Assembly: GCA_964621445.1 (NCBI GenBank)
Contig: CAZUNO010000054.1
Location: forward strand, 1 to 9,932
Length of the DNA: 9,932 nt
Source: CAZUNO01 sp964621445 [NCBI: Candidatus Hadarchaeota archaeon]
GTDB lineage: Archaea > CAYQAE01 > CAYVLA01
Reading direction: 5' to 3'
A program made the translations under genes and the position numbers. The notes beneath the pieces are model-generated. The model was not told where the DNA came from, did no database searches, and saw only the letters and a list, made by a program, of their open reading frames with translations. Of the stretch, positions 1-5,394 are shown piece after piece (within the stretch, counting starts at the first letter, position 1; the number at the start of each line of letters is the position of its first letter).

Positions 1-2
1 TC

Positions 3-131
3 CGCCAGTCAGGAAAAATAGCCAAGAGGCAAGACTACGGTATAATAATTCAGTTAATTCGGACGGAAAAATCAATCCTGTCTTGCTGGAGGGAAAGGGT
101 AGGAATTATCTGTAAGGCCAATGCCCCTTAA
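3..131 (+). CDS. Possible C-terminal end of an upstream gene (partial)
   Basis: This frame is open from the left edge of the window to a TAA at 129-131, giving 42 codons with no start inside the window. About two thirds of the codons begin with a purine, as real genes here do, and the composition is plausible (mixed Ile, Lys, Arg, Gly), but I recognise no family. A second plus frame (2-115) and a minus-strand frame that could start with TTG at 75 are also open to the edge, so the choice is uncertain. The stop lies inside the hairpin at 122-150, which would fit the end of a gene. Sequence left of the window would settle it. Confidence 0.25.
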   Translation, partial: RQSGKIAKRQDYGIIIQLIRTEKSILSCWRERVGIICKANAP

Positions 132-150
132 ATCAGGGGACTTAGGGGCA
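122..150. repeat. G/C-rich inverted repeat (hairpin or operator)
   Basis: TGCCCCT at 122-128 is a perfect inverted match of AGGGGCA at 144-150, with a 15-base loop. Inside it, CCCCT (124-128) can instead pair with AGGGG (135-139) across a six-base loop, so two mutually exclusive hairpins are possible. No T-run follows, so it is not a classic intrinsic terminator. It lies about 140 bases before the TTG start of the oxidoreductase. It could mark the end of an upstream transcript, be a DNA-binding site, or have no role. Confidence 0.35.
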
Positions 151-287
151 AAGGAGTAACGTAATTAACCATAAGGATAGGTACTAGGCAGATTAAAAGG
201 AAGAAGCAATTGACATCCAACGCCACTTGGACCACCTCTGACCATCTGCTTTTTAGGGAGACTAAGACCAGTTAGATTAGTGATATA
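151..287 (+). other. Non-coding leader before the oxidoreductase gene
   Basis: No frame here gives a credible gene and no tRNA T-loop or box signature is visible on either strand. The only promoter-like element is a T-rich stretch (CTTTTTAG, 249-256), which, as an archaeal TATA-like box, would place transcription start near 277, about ten bases before the TTG start at 288. That is a weak match to the usual box. Confidence 0.3.
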
Positions 288-1286
288 TTGGACACCATAA
301 AATTTGGCCTAATCATCCCTCAGGGATGGAAATTCGATTTGCCCGAAGCAGGATCGGCCCATGAACTCTACAGACCCATAGAGGAAACGGCCAAGAATGC
401 TGAAAACATTGGTATCGATTCCATAGCACTTTTTGACCACTTCCATAGCAAGCCAATCCCAACCGACTACCCGGTATTTGAATGCTGGACCACATTGGCA
501 TCCCTTGCCGCAGTCACTGAAGATATTGGACTCTCTCAGTGCGTTACATGTAATTCCTACAGGAACCCAGCCTATCTAGCCAAGATATCCTCAGTGATCG
601 ATGCTATCAGCGATGGAAGGCTGGAACTTGGAATCGGGGCAGGATGGTATGAACACGAGTATAGGGGATACGGATATGAATTCCGAAAGCCAGCTGCTAG
701 GATAGGAATGTTGGAGGAGGCCGTACAAATAATCAAAAGCATGTGGACCAAGGAATTCACGGACTTCCATGGTGACTACTATGATCTGAACGGCGCATTG
801 AACTATCCTAAACCCGTACAGAAACCACATCCCCCAATCATGATAGGCGGAGGGGGTGAGCAGTTGACCCTGAATGTCGTCGCAAAGCACGCTGATATCT
901 GGAATAATGGTTGGAATCTGGAAACCTACCAGCACAAGATCGATGTCCTGAGGAAACACTGTGAATCCGTGGGAAGGCCCTATGATGAAATTGTAAAATC
1001 CTATACCAGCGATCTCTTCCTAGCCCCGGCCGAAGATGATGCTGAGAACCTAGTGAAGGACTGGGTCCAGAGACAGGAAAGGATTACCGGGGAAAGCTTG
1101 GATTTCGATATGCAGGAGTATAAGAAGAGAAATACCGTTGGCAACCCGGAACAAGTGCTGGAAAGACTGGCCAGGGCAAAGGATTTGGGAGCCACGCACT
1201 TCCTGTTGCACATGCCCACTGCGGCAAACAGGGAACTGATGGAATTGCTATACGATGCGGTCGTGAAGCCCCTGAAATCCATGTGA
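288..1286 (+). CDS. LLM-class (luciferase-like) F420/flavin-dependent oxidoreductase
   Basis: A 332-residue soluble TIM-barrel enzyme of the bacterial-luciferase-like monooxygenase superfamily. It resembles the F420-dependent subgroup typified by Rv1855c-like proteins. Visible landmarks are the N-terminal strand KFGLIIPQGW (5-14), the LFDHF strand end (48-52), the CVTCNSYRNP region (85-94), the strongly conserved GRLELGIGAGWYEHEY (110-125), and PPIMIGGGGE (182-191), which is the usual cofactor-phosphate region. Length matches the family. The start is TTG at 288: an in-frame TAG at 273-275 lies just upstream, no ATG or GTG lies between, and the first residues already match the family's first strand. 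No Shine-Dalgarno is seen, so the message may be nearly leaderless. The gene stands alone and converges on the hydrolase gene, 31 bases away. Family membership is firm. The cofactor (F420 or FMN) and substrate cannot be read from sequence. Confidence 0.92.
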   Translation: MDTIKFGLIIPQGWKFDLPEAGSAHELYRPIEETAKNAENIGIDSIALFDHFHSKPIPTDYPVFECWTTLASLAAVTEDIGLSQCVTCNSYRNPAYLAKISSVIDAISDGRLELGIGAGWYEHEYRGYGYEFRKPAARIGMLEEAVQIIKSMWTKEFTDFHGDYYDLNGALNYPKPVQKPHPPIMIGGGGEQLTLNVVAKHADIWNNGWNLETYQHKIDVLRKHCESVGRPYDEIVKSYTSDLFLAPAEDDAENLVKDWVQRQERITGESLDFDMQEYKKRNTVGNPEQVLERLARAKDLGATHFLLHMPTAANRELMELLYDAVVKPLKSM

Positions 1287-1317
1287 GGAGATTATTGCTT
1301 TGGGCCCTACCCTTGGA

Positions 1318-2031
1318 TTAATTGTCGGAGTCTAGGCTCCACTCCATCCCATCGCCCGCAATAGTAACTTCAGGGTGTTCGGCCTGAAAATCCTCCTCTT
1401 TCCCTAACGTCTCCTTCCCAACATGGGTAAATATAATGTCCGCTATATCCCTCTCCCTGCACCAGTTTATCTGGGTGGTTATTCTGGTGTGACCAAAAAG
1501 CTTGTCTCCCTTCCTTCTTACCAAGTTGGCCTTGATGCAGGACCCATCTCCAATGTAGCAATCAACGTTGGTCAATATCTCATCCTTGTCCTCTATATCG
1601 ACCAGGTCTGGATTGTAGACAATCACCTTTTCCTCGGGAGTCCGGATTTTGAAACCGATGGCTGGACAACGAATTGAATGTATAACCCGGTATGGCTTGA
1701 ATCGAAACTCTTCCAGGTGGATATCCTGCTTTGGTTCAATTACATGGTGATTTCGAGGTTCATACTTCCCATACTCCAATGTCTCCTCAGTTAGGAAAAC
1801 CGGTATTTCGGTGTCAACATCCTCCTTCAACCAGCTGTAATGGTCGGGATGTGCATGGGTTATGAAGACGGAATCGGGAGCTAACTCATCCAGTGTCTTG
1901 GGGTGCAACAAGCCGTAATCTACGAGAATCTTTTCCTGATCCCCGCGCAGAAGAAGCGAGGAATGGAACATGTGTCTTTCGGATTCCTCCTCTATTTCAC
2001 CCTTGGTGCCCAGGAAGGTCAGAGTGGTCAT
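1318..2031 (-). CDS. Metallo-beta-lactamase-fold metal-dependent hydrolase
   Basis: A 237-residue single-domain cytosolic protein with the diagnostic metal motif THAHPDH (58-64: His59, His61, Asp63, His64). Further candidate metal ligands are His118 (in HSIRCPAIGFKI), an Asp in YNPDLVDI (139-146) or GDG (161-163), and His203 in FTHVGKET. The N-terminal FLGTKGE strand and DYG (38-40) are typical of the phosphodiesterase/tRNase Z-like side of the superfamily, as is the late Thr-His-Val-Gly. There is no signal peptide or extra RNA-binding domain. Substrates in this branch range from cyclic nucleotides to RNA ends and small esters, so no specific reaction is claimed. The start is ATG. The gene is divergent from the THUMP gene with a 168-base shared upstream region and convergent with the oxidoreductase gene. 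Confidence 0.9.
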   Translation of the reverse strand: MTTLTFLGTKGEIEEESERHMFHSSLLLRGDQEKILVDYGLLHPKTLDELAPDSVFITHAHPDHYSWLKEDVDTEIPVFLTEETLEYGKYEPRNHHVIEPKQDIHLEEFRFKPYRVIHSIRCPAIGFKIRTPEEKVIVYNPDLVDIEDKDEILTNVDCYIGDGSCIKANLVRRKGDKLFGHTRITTQINWCRERDIADIIFTHVGKETLGKEEDFQAEHPEVTIAGDGMEWSLDSDN

Positions 2032-2199
2032 AATAATCCGGCCTATAGATCAGGATCTACCCTCAAAAATAGATACTCGAAATGCCCTTAAAATCCCAGG
2101 GAGCATTCTTTCCAAATAACATGAACAAATATGCACACAGCAAGGAAAGGGATGGCATATTTGTTATTAACCGCTACCCTTCCACCGAGATGAAGGGAG
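2032..2199. promoter_or_regulatory. Divergent promoter region between the hydrolase and THUMP genes
   Basis: This A/T-rich spacer should hold promoters for both directions. For the minus-strand hydrolase gene, CTATTTTTG (complement of 2064-2072) is TATA-like and would place the start of transcription near 2042, a leader of about ten bases. For the plus-strand THUMP gene, CATATTTGTTATTAA (2156-2170) is TATA-like and would put the start near 2186. An imperfect inverted repeat, AATGC at 2081-2085 against GCATT at 2103-2107 with further C-G pairs inside and one bulged base, lies between them. Boxes were judged by eye. Confidence 0.4.
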
Positions 2200-2718
2200 T
2201 TGGAGTTTAATCTCGTATTAACTAGCCAGGAAAAGGAGGAGTGGCTTCTTAAATCCCAACTTGAGGACCTTGGCGAGTTCCGCACCACCGAGTTCAGGAG
2301 CCTTTTATTGGGGGAGGTGGAGTGCGTGAGGGACTTTCTTGAACAGGTATCCGAGAAGGAGCCGTTTTCACTCTCTCGGGTCATTCCGGTACAGGAAAAT
2401 CTTCACCTCAAGCCAAGTGAGCTAGTAGATATTTTCAAGGAGCGAATTGGAAGCTATGAGGCCAAGATAGACCGAGATGACACATTTGCCGTAAGATTTG
2501 AACGGAGAGGATTCAAGGACCAGGTATCAAGCCAAAGCGTGGAACATGAGGTTGGCGGATATCTTTACGATCTACTGGAATCGAACGAAAAGGAACCTGA
2601 AGTGGATCTTGAAGACCCGGATGTATTGATTACTTTTCAGGGTATAGGTAACTTCTGCGGCTTGGGGATGATAAAAAAGGAAACCAGGCACAGGTTTCCC
2701 TTTGTCAGGGTGAAGTAA
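2200..2718 (+). CDS. THUMP-domain RNA-binding protein (Tan1-like)
   Basis: A 172-residue protein with the layout of archaeal stand-alone THUMP proteins. An N-terminal alpha/beta part (about 1-60) starts with the strand FNLVLTS and ends in PFSLSRVIPVQ (55-65). The THUMP domain (about 70-171) includes FAVRFERRGF (96-105), VGGYLYDLL (118-126), VDLEDPDVLITF (135-146), FCGLGMIKKE (152-161) and the terminal FVRVK. THUMP domains bind the tRNA acceptor end. Eukaryotic Tan1/THUMPD1 assists the acetyltransferase that makes N4-acetylcytidine in tRNA, so a tRNA-modification adaptor role is the natural guess. No catalytic domain is attached. The TTG start at 2200 is chosen because the family's first strand begins there. 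GGGAG sits directly against it, too close to act as a normal ribosome site, so a short-leader message is likely. The stop overlaps a tiny out-of-frame reading frame (2718-2771). Confidence 0.85.
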   Translation: MEFNLVLTSQEKEEWLLKSQLEDLGEFRTTEFRSLLLGEVECVRDFLEQVSEKEPFSLSRVIPVQENLHLKPSELVDIFKERIGSYEAKIDRDDTFAVRFERRGFKDQVSSQSVEHEVGGYLYDLLESNEKEPEVDLEDPDVLITFQGIGNFCGLGMIKKETRHRFPFVRVK

Positions 2719-2767
2719 TGGAGTCAATAACCAACATTCAAATGATCGGAAATCATATTTATTCGCG

Positions 2768-3148
2768 TTGAGAACGCTATTTCTATTCATCATTGCCCTC
2801 TCCCCCCTGCTTATATTCCTGTTGGCCATAATCATGAGGCTGATGACACCGGAAGAATCGAGAACAAACTCCCGACAGGGGACGCCAATGGAAACCCTGA
2901 ATTCAAGCAACTCCCTGGAAGGCAGGCTCATCGTGGGAGATAAACCACCAACCAAAACGAGATTGAGGGCGGCCGGGGGAGTACCGATATGTCCTATCTG
3001 CGGCATGCCAATGGAGAGGGTCGATGCTCTAAAGACGGAAACACCTGCGGACTGGTTCATATGGAGGGAGTCCGAAAACAAGGATTGGAGGTGTTATCAC
3101 GAATACGAGGTCTTATTCAAACCTACAAAGGGACAGGTGTCCGAGTAA
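2768..3148 (+). CDS. Small one-helix membrane protein with a putative Cys/His zinc site
   Basis: A 126-residue protein I do not recognise. Residues 3-25 form one very hydrophobic helix (LFLFIIALSPLLIFLLAIIM), followed by Arg24 and an unstructured, Ser/Thr/Asn-rich linker (about 27-68). The C-terminal part holds CPIC (75-78) in the run VPICPICGMPMERV, and later CYH (Cys109, His111) in DWRCYHEYEVLF. That gives a CxxC...CxH set suited to one zinc ion, like a small zinc ribbon. The position of the charged flanks does not fix whether this domain is inside or outside the cell. The TTG start at 2768 is the only possible start before the helix in this frame, since an in-frame TGA lies at 2711. The gene follows the THUMP gene by 49 bases and may share its transcript. 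Function is unknown. Confidence 0.75.
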   Translation: MRTLFLFIIALSPLLIFLLAIIMRLMTPEESRTNSRQGTPMETLNSSNSLEGRLIVGDKPPTKTRLRAAGGVPICPICGMPMERVDALKTETPADWFIWRESENKDWRCYHEYEVLFKPTKGQVSE

Positions 3149-3160
3149 TCTGCCTTTAAC

Positions 3161-3177
3161 CTGTTATCAGGTAACAG
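3161..3177. repeat. Short perfect inverted repeat upstream of a membrane-protein gene
   Basis: CTGTTA (3161-3166) is the exact inverted match of TAACAG (3172-3177), separated by five bases. A shorter overlapping alternative is CCTG/CAGG. It lies in the 48-base gap between two plus-strand genes, 19 bases before the ATG at 3197 and just downstream of a weak TATA-like CTTTAA (3154-3159). The placement near the presumed transcription start suits an operator, but one such repeat could arise by chance. Confidence 0.3.
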
Positions 3178-3196
3178 TAATCAGCCCTTATTCGAG

Positions 3197-3607
3197 ATGA
3201 TATCCATGGGAAACCAGGGGGAAAGAGGCGAAGCAGAGGAATCAAAGAACCCTGTCCTATTTTTCATTGTGTTCCTGGTCATTGGAATGATTGTCCTGAT
3301 ATCATTGGGCGATTATTTCACCGAACATGATATAGTGATTATCGTTCGTTCAACTAGAAATATTCCTCTACCAGGGGGAAGCCATCTCCTTAACATAACA
3401 ACCTATGTTGGTAATAAGGAAAATAGGCCTCTGAACCTAAATCTAACCGCAACTCTCATCTCGGAGGAGGAAGGAGATATCATTGATACTCAGATTAGAG
3501 AGGTTCCTCTTGAGGCTCATCAGGCAAAGACCATCAATTTCACCCTGGAAGGACGACCTCCCTTCAGATATGAAGTAAATCTTACAGAAGTCAGCGAAAT
3601 TGGATGA
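3197..3607 (+). CDS. Single-pass membrane protein with a sequon-rich extracellular beta domain
   Basis: A 136-residue protein of unknown function. A short charged N-terminus (1-18, rich in Glu/Gly/Lys) precedes one transmembrane helix (about 19-38, from NPVLFFIVFLVIG onward). The remainder (about 45-136) alternates hydrophobic and polar residues as in an immunoglobulin-like beta sandwich, with strands such as HLLNITTYVG and TINFTLEG. Four N-x-S/T sequons lie in this part (Asn66, Asn82, Asn114, Asn128) and none before the helix, which suggests that the C-terminal domain faces outside and is glycosylated. The pattern recalls CARDB-like or similar cell-surface adhesion domains of archaea, but I cannot name a family. 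Two ATG codons (3197 and 3206, residue 4) could start it; the first is kept. It is followed 131 bases later by the exported rhodanese. Confidence 0.75.
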   Translation: MISMGNQGERGEAEESKNPVLFFIVFLVIGMIVLISLGDYFTEHDIVIIVRSTRNIPLPGGSHLLNITTYVGNKENRPLNLNLTATLISEEEGDIIDTQIREVPLEAHQAKTINFTLEGRPPFRYEVNLTEVSEIG

Positions 3608-3641
3608 CCTCACCAAGCTGGAGGGGTAGAGTTCAGCCCGG

Positions 3642-3715
3642 AATATAATCAGATTTTTGTCGGAATTGGCAGTGCAAAATCAATGAAAACCCACCACTCC
3701 GGGTAAGTATTTTCT
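3642..3715 (+). promoter_or_regulatory. Possible TATA-like boxes before the rhodanese gene
   Basis: Two A/T-rich candidates lie in the 131-base gap. AATATAAT (3642-3649) would give a start of transcription near 3671 and a leader of about 70 bases. AGTATTTTCT (3706-3715) would give one near 3735, only a few bases before the TTG at 3739, i.e. an almost leaderless message. No ribosome site is seen before the TTG, which favours the second box. Judged by eye only. Confidence 0.3.
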
Positions 3716-3738
3716 TTACAGATGGCAATGGAATTTCA

Positions 3739-4257
3739 TTGAAAACCAGATCAATACCTTGGTTACCGCTGGTAGTCCTCGTTACATTTCTTATATCGGT
3801 TCTACCTGGTCCTGTTGAGAGTGCAGAATACGATGACATAAACCTTGAGCAGGCTTTCAACATGCTGAGCTCAGATCCAGATACTTTCCTTCTGGATGTT
3901 AGAACCCAGGGAGAATACGAGAACGATGGACATATTCCAGGCGCATACCTGATACCACATACGGAAGTCCGCGATCGCATGAATGAACTTCCGTTAAATA
4001 AGACCACAACCGTAATTGTCTATTGTAGGTCTGGCTTCCGCTCCGCGATTGCAGGCGAATTGCTGGTGGAATTTGGATATTCCGATGTGAAAAACATGGA
4101 GATGGGGTTCTTGGGCTGGGCCTCCGAGGGATATCCCGTTTCCAAGGGATCTGAAACCGGTACCTTTCCCGTAAGTCAGGGAAATTCAGTCATGTTTCTC
4201 TCACTACCATTGGTCTTCCGGATTTTTATGCACGCTAGGAACAGGGACATGCCATAG
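3739..4257 (+). CDS. Exported rhodanese-like sulfurtransferase
   Basis: A 172-residue protein with a Sec-type signal peptide: basic start (MKTR), hydrophobic core (about 8-22), and a likely cleavage after VESA (26-29). One complete rhodanese domain follows (about 34-134). It shows LLDVRTQGEY (51-60), GHIPGAYLIP (64-73) and the active-site loop CRSGFR (96-101) with catalytic Cys96 intact, then a GFLGWASEGYPV ending (123-134). A Gly/Ser/Thr linker leads to a second hydrophobic stretch (about 151-163) followed by basic residues (MHARNR), which could anchor the C-terminus in the membrane. No lipobox cysteine is present. Rhodanese domains transfer sulfane sulfur through a cysteine persulfide; being exported, this one would act outside the cytoplasm. 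The TTG start at 3739 gives a normal signal peptide. The gene converges on the MoaD-like gene with 28 bases between stops. Confidence 0.88.
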   Translation: MKTRSIPWLPLVVLVTFLISVLPGPVESAEYDDINLEQAFNMLSSDPDTFLLDVRTQGEYENDGHIPGAYLIPHTEVRDRMNELPLNKTTTVIVYCRSGFRSAIAGELLVEFGYSDVKNMEMGFLGWASEGYPVSKGSETGTFPVSQGNSVMFLSLPLVFRIFMHARNRDMP

Positions 4258-4263
4258 ATGGGC

Positions 4264-4268
4264 AAAAA
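4264..4268 (-). terminator. Short T-run that may end the trp-operon transcript
   Basis: Reading the minus strand, five consecutive T lie about 18 bases after the MoaD-like stop codon, inside the 28-base gap between convergent genes. Archaeal transcription often stops at short T-runs without a hairpin. A run of five is weak evidence. Confidence 0.25.
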
Positions 4269-4285
4269 TAGCTTTCCATAGAATT

Positions 4286-4624
4286 CTAACCCCCGCCGAT
4301 GGGCGGGAAAAGACCTATCACGTCCCCATCCTTCAGAACCGTATCCATCTTTTGAAGGAACTTTATGTTTCTACCATTGATCAGTATCATGATTTTGGGC
4401 TCTATCCCCTGAATGGGGTCACCGAATACATCCTCGGAAATACCCCTAATTTTGGATAACCCTGCAAGGAAAGAACCTAAGGTCGAGGAGTTCTGAACCT
4501 CCTTTACCTCCTTTTTTCTTCCCACTTTTCTTCTCAGATGTCCAAAATACTTTACCTCGATCTCCAAAATAACAGCCAACCATATTTCCATGACAATATC
4601 ATACAGTTCCCGTCCCCCTAACAT
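4286..4624 (-). CDS. MoaD/ThiS/SAMP-like ubiquitin-fold sulfur-carrier protein
   Basis: The protein has the beta-grasp pattern of MoaD: first strand EIEVKYFGHLRRKVG, a central helix (STLGSFLAGLSKI), then KIMILINGRNI, the loop before VLKDGDVIGLFPP, and a C-terminal IGGG. The terminal diglycine is what MoaD, ThiS and archaeal SAMPs use for adenylation by an E1-like enzyme, then thiocarboxylation or conjugation to target proteins. Molybdopterin synthesis, tRNA thiolation and SAMP-type protein modification are all possible, and no E1-like or MoaE gene is in the window to decide. The ATG at 4624 (112 residues) overlaps the trpA stop by seven bases and follows GAGGG. However, family members start at the first strand, so the ATG at 4591 or TTG at 4567 (93 residues) may be the true start. 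It is the last gene of the trp run. Confidence 0.85.
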   Translation of the reverse strand: MLGGRELYDIVMEIWLAVILEIEVKYFGHLRRKVGRKKEVKEVQNSSTLGSFLAGLSKIRGISEDVFGDPIQGIEPKIMILINGRNIKFLQKMDTVLKDGDVIGLFPPIGGG

Positions 4625-5394
4625 GCCCTCTTTAAGGAGGATACGAAGGACCTCATCGATTCGTATCCCTCTTTCTGTCTTCCCACGACGCCGCTCCCCA
4701 CGACTATTCCGTCAACTCCCAGATCTTTTAAAGACCTCACCTGGTGGGGGCTGGATATGCCAAATCCAATGCAACATGGCGTACTAGTACCTTTCCTGAT
4801 TCTTTCCAGAGGAATTCGGATTCTGGAGTCAAGGGAACTCCTTTCACCAGTAACCCCCATGACCGAGAAGAGATATATGAATCCGGATGCAACTTTTGCG
4901 GTTCTCTCTATCCTCCGACATGAAGAATTTAGGGAAAGAAAGTGTACGAAATCCAGCTCCGCCTCAAGGGCCATTTTACGTAACCCCTCGGCCTCCTCCA
5001 AGGGGAGATCCGGTACAAGGAGACCGTCGACACCGGCCTCTCGGCAGTCCTGGCAGAATCTATGCTCCCCGTATTGGAGAATGGGGTTGTAGTAGGTCAT
5101 TATCAACAATGGCACATTAACTGATTCCCGAATCTCTCGGGCCAGTTCCAGGGCCATAGGGGGTGTCATTCCCCTTTCCAGGGAAATCTCATGTGCCGAT
5201 TGTAGTACCTTGCCATCGGCAACCGGGTCCGAGTAGGGTATCCCCAGTTCAATCATATCGGCTCCGGCCTTCACTACCTCACGAACTGCCTGTAAACTGT
5301 GATCGAAGTTTGGATAACCGGCCACCAGGTAGTTATTTAGGACCATTTCACTTCGTGATTCTGCGGTGGAAAAGGTATCACTAATTCGATTCAC
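4618..5394 (-). CDS. trpA: Tryptophan synthase alpha subunit
   Basis: This subunit cleaves indole-3-glycerol phosphate into indole and glyceraldehyde-3-phosphate, and passes the indole through a tunnel to TrpB. The 258-residue TIM barrel is of normal length. YLVAGYPNF (22-30) opens it, and the signature [16 protein letters not shown] (46-61) carries the catalytic acid Glu49 and Asp60, at the same numbers as in the Salmonella enzyme. The phosphate-binding end is represented by [10 protein letters not shown] and [10 protein letters not shown]. The start is GTG at 5394, which shares a four-base GTGA overlap with the trpB stop, so translation is probably coupled to that of trpB. Its own stop overlaps the first possible start of the MoaD-like gene. 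Function and family are clear. Confidence 0.97.
   Translation of the reverse strand: MNRISDTFSTAESRSEMVLNNYLVAGYPNFDHSLQAVREVVKAGADMIELGIPYSDPVADGKVLQSAHEISLERGMTPPMALELAREIRESVNVPLLIMTYYNPILQYGEHRFCQDCREAGVDGLLVPDLPLEEAEGLRKMALEAELDFVHFLSLNSSCRRIERTAKVASGFIYLFSVMGVTGERSSLDSRIRIPLERIRKGTSTPCCIGFGISSPHQVRSLKDLGVDGIVVGSGVVGRQKEGYESMRSFVSSLKRAC

Noticed and set aside
591-959. 122-codon minus-strand frame opposite the oxidoreductase gene
   Set aside because: It is a shadow of a well-conserved coding region, with unnatural composition and no family resemblance.
2718-2771. 17-codon frame starting at ATG overlapping the THUMP stop (TAATG) and ending on the TTG start of the next gene
   Set aside because: Too short, without a ribosome site or recognisable peptide. 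The neat overlaps could suggest coupling but are likely chance.
2572-3081. 169-codon minus-strand frame across the THUMP and metal-site membrane protein genes
   Set aside because: It runs antisense to two plus-strand genes that have recognisable features (THUMP blocks; helix plus CxxC), and itself has none.
3637-3703. CCCGGA and TCCGGG inverted pair flanking the rhodanese promoter region
   Set aside because: Six bases with a 55-base loop is expected by chance and has no supporting structure inside.
3739-4624. Rhodanese and MoaD-like protein as a sulfur-relay pair
   Set aside because: They are convergent, and the rhodanese carries a signal peptide, so it would be outside the cytoplasm where the MoaD-like protein acts. 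Neighbourhood alone does not support a shared pathway.
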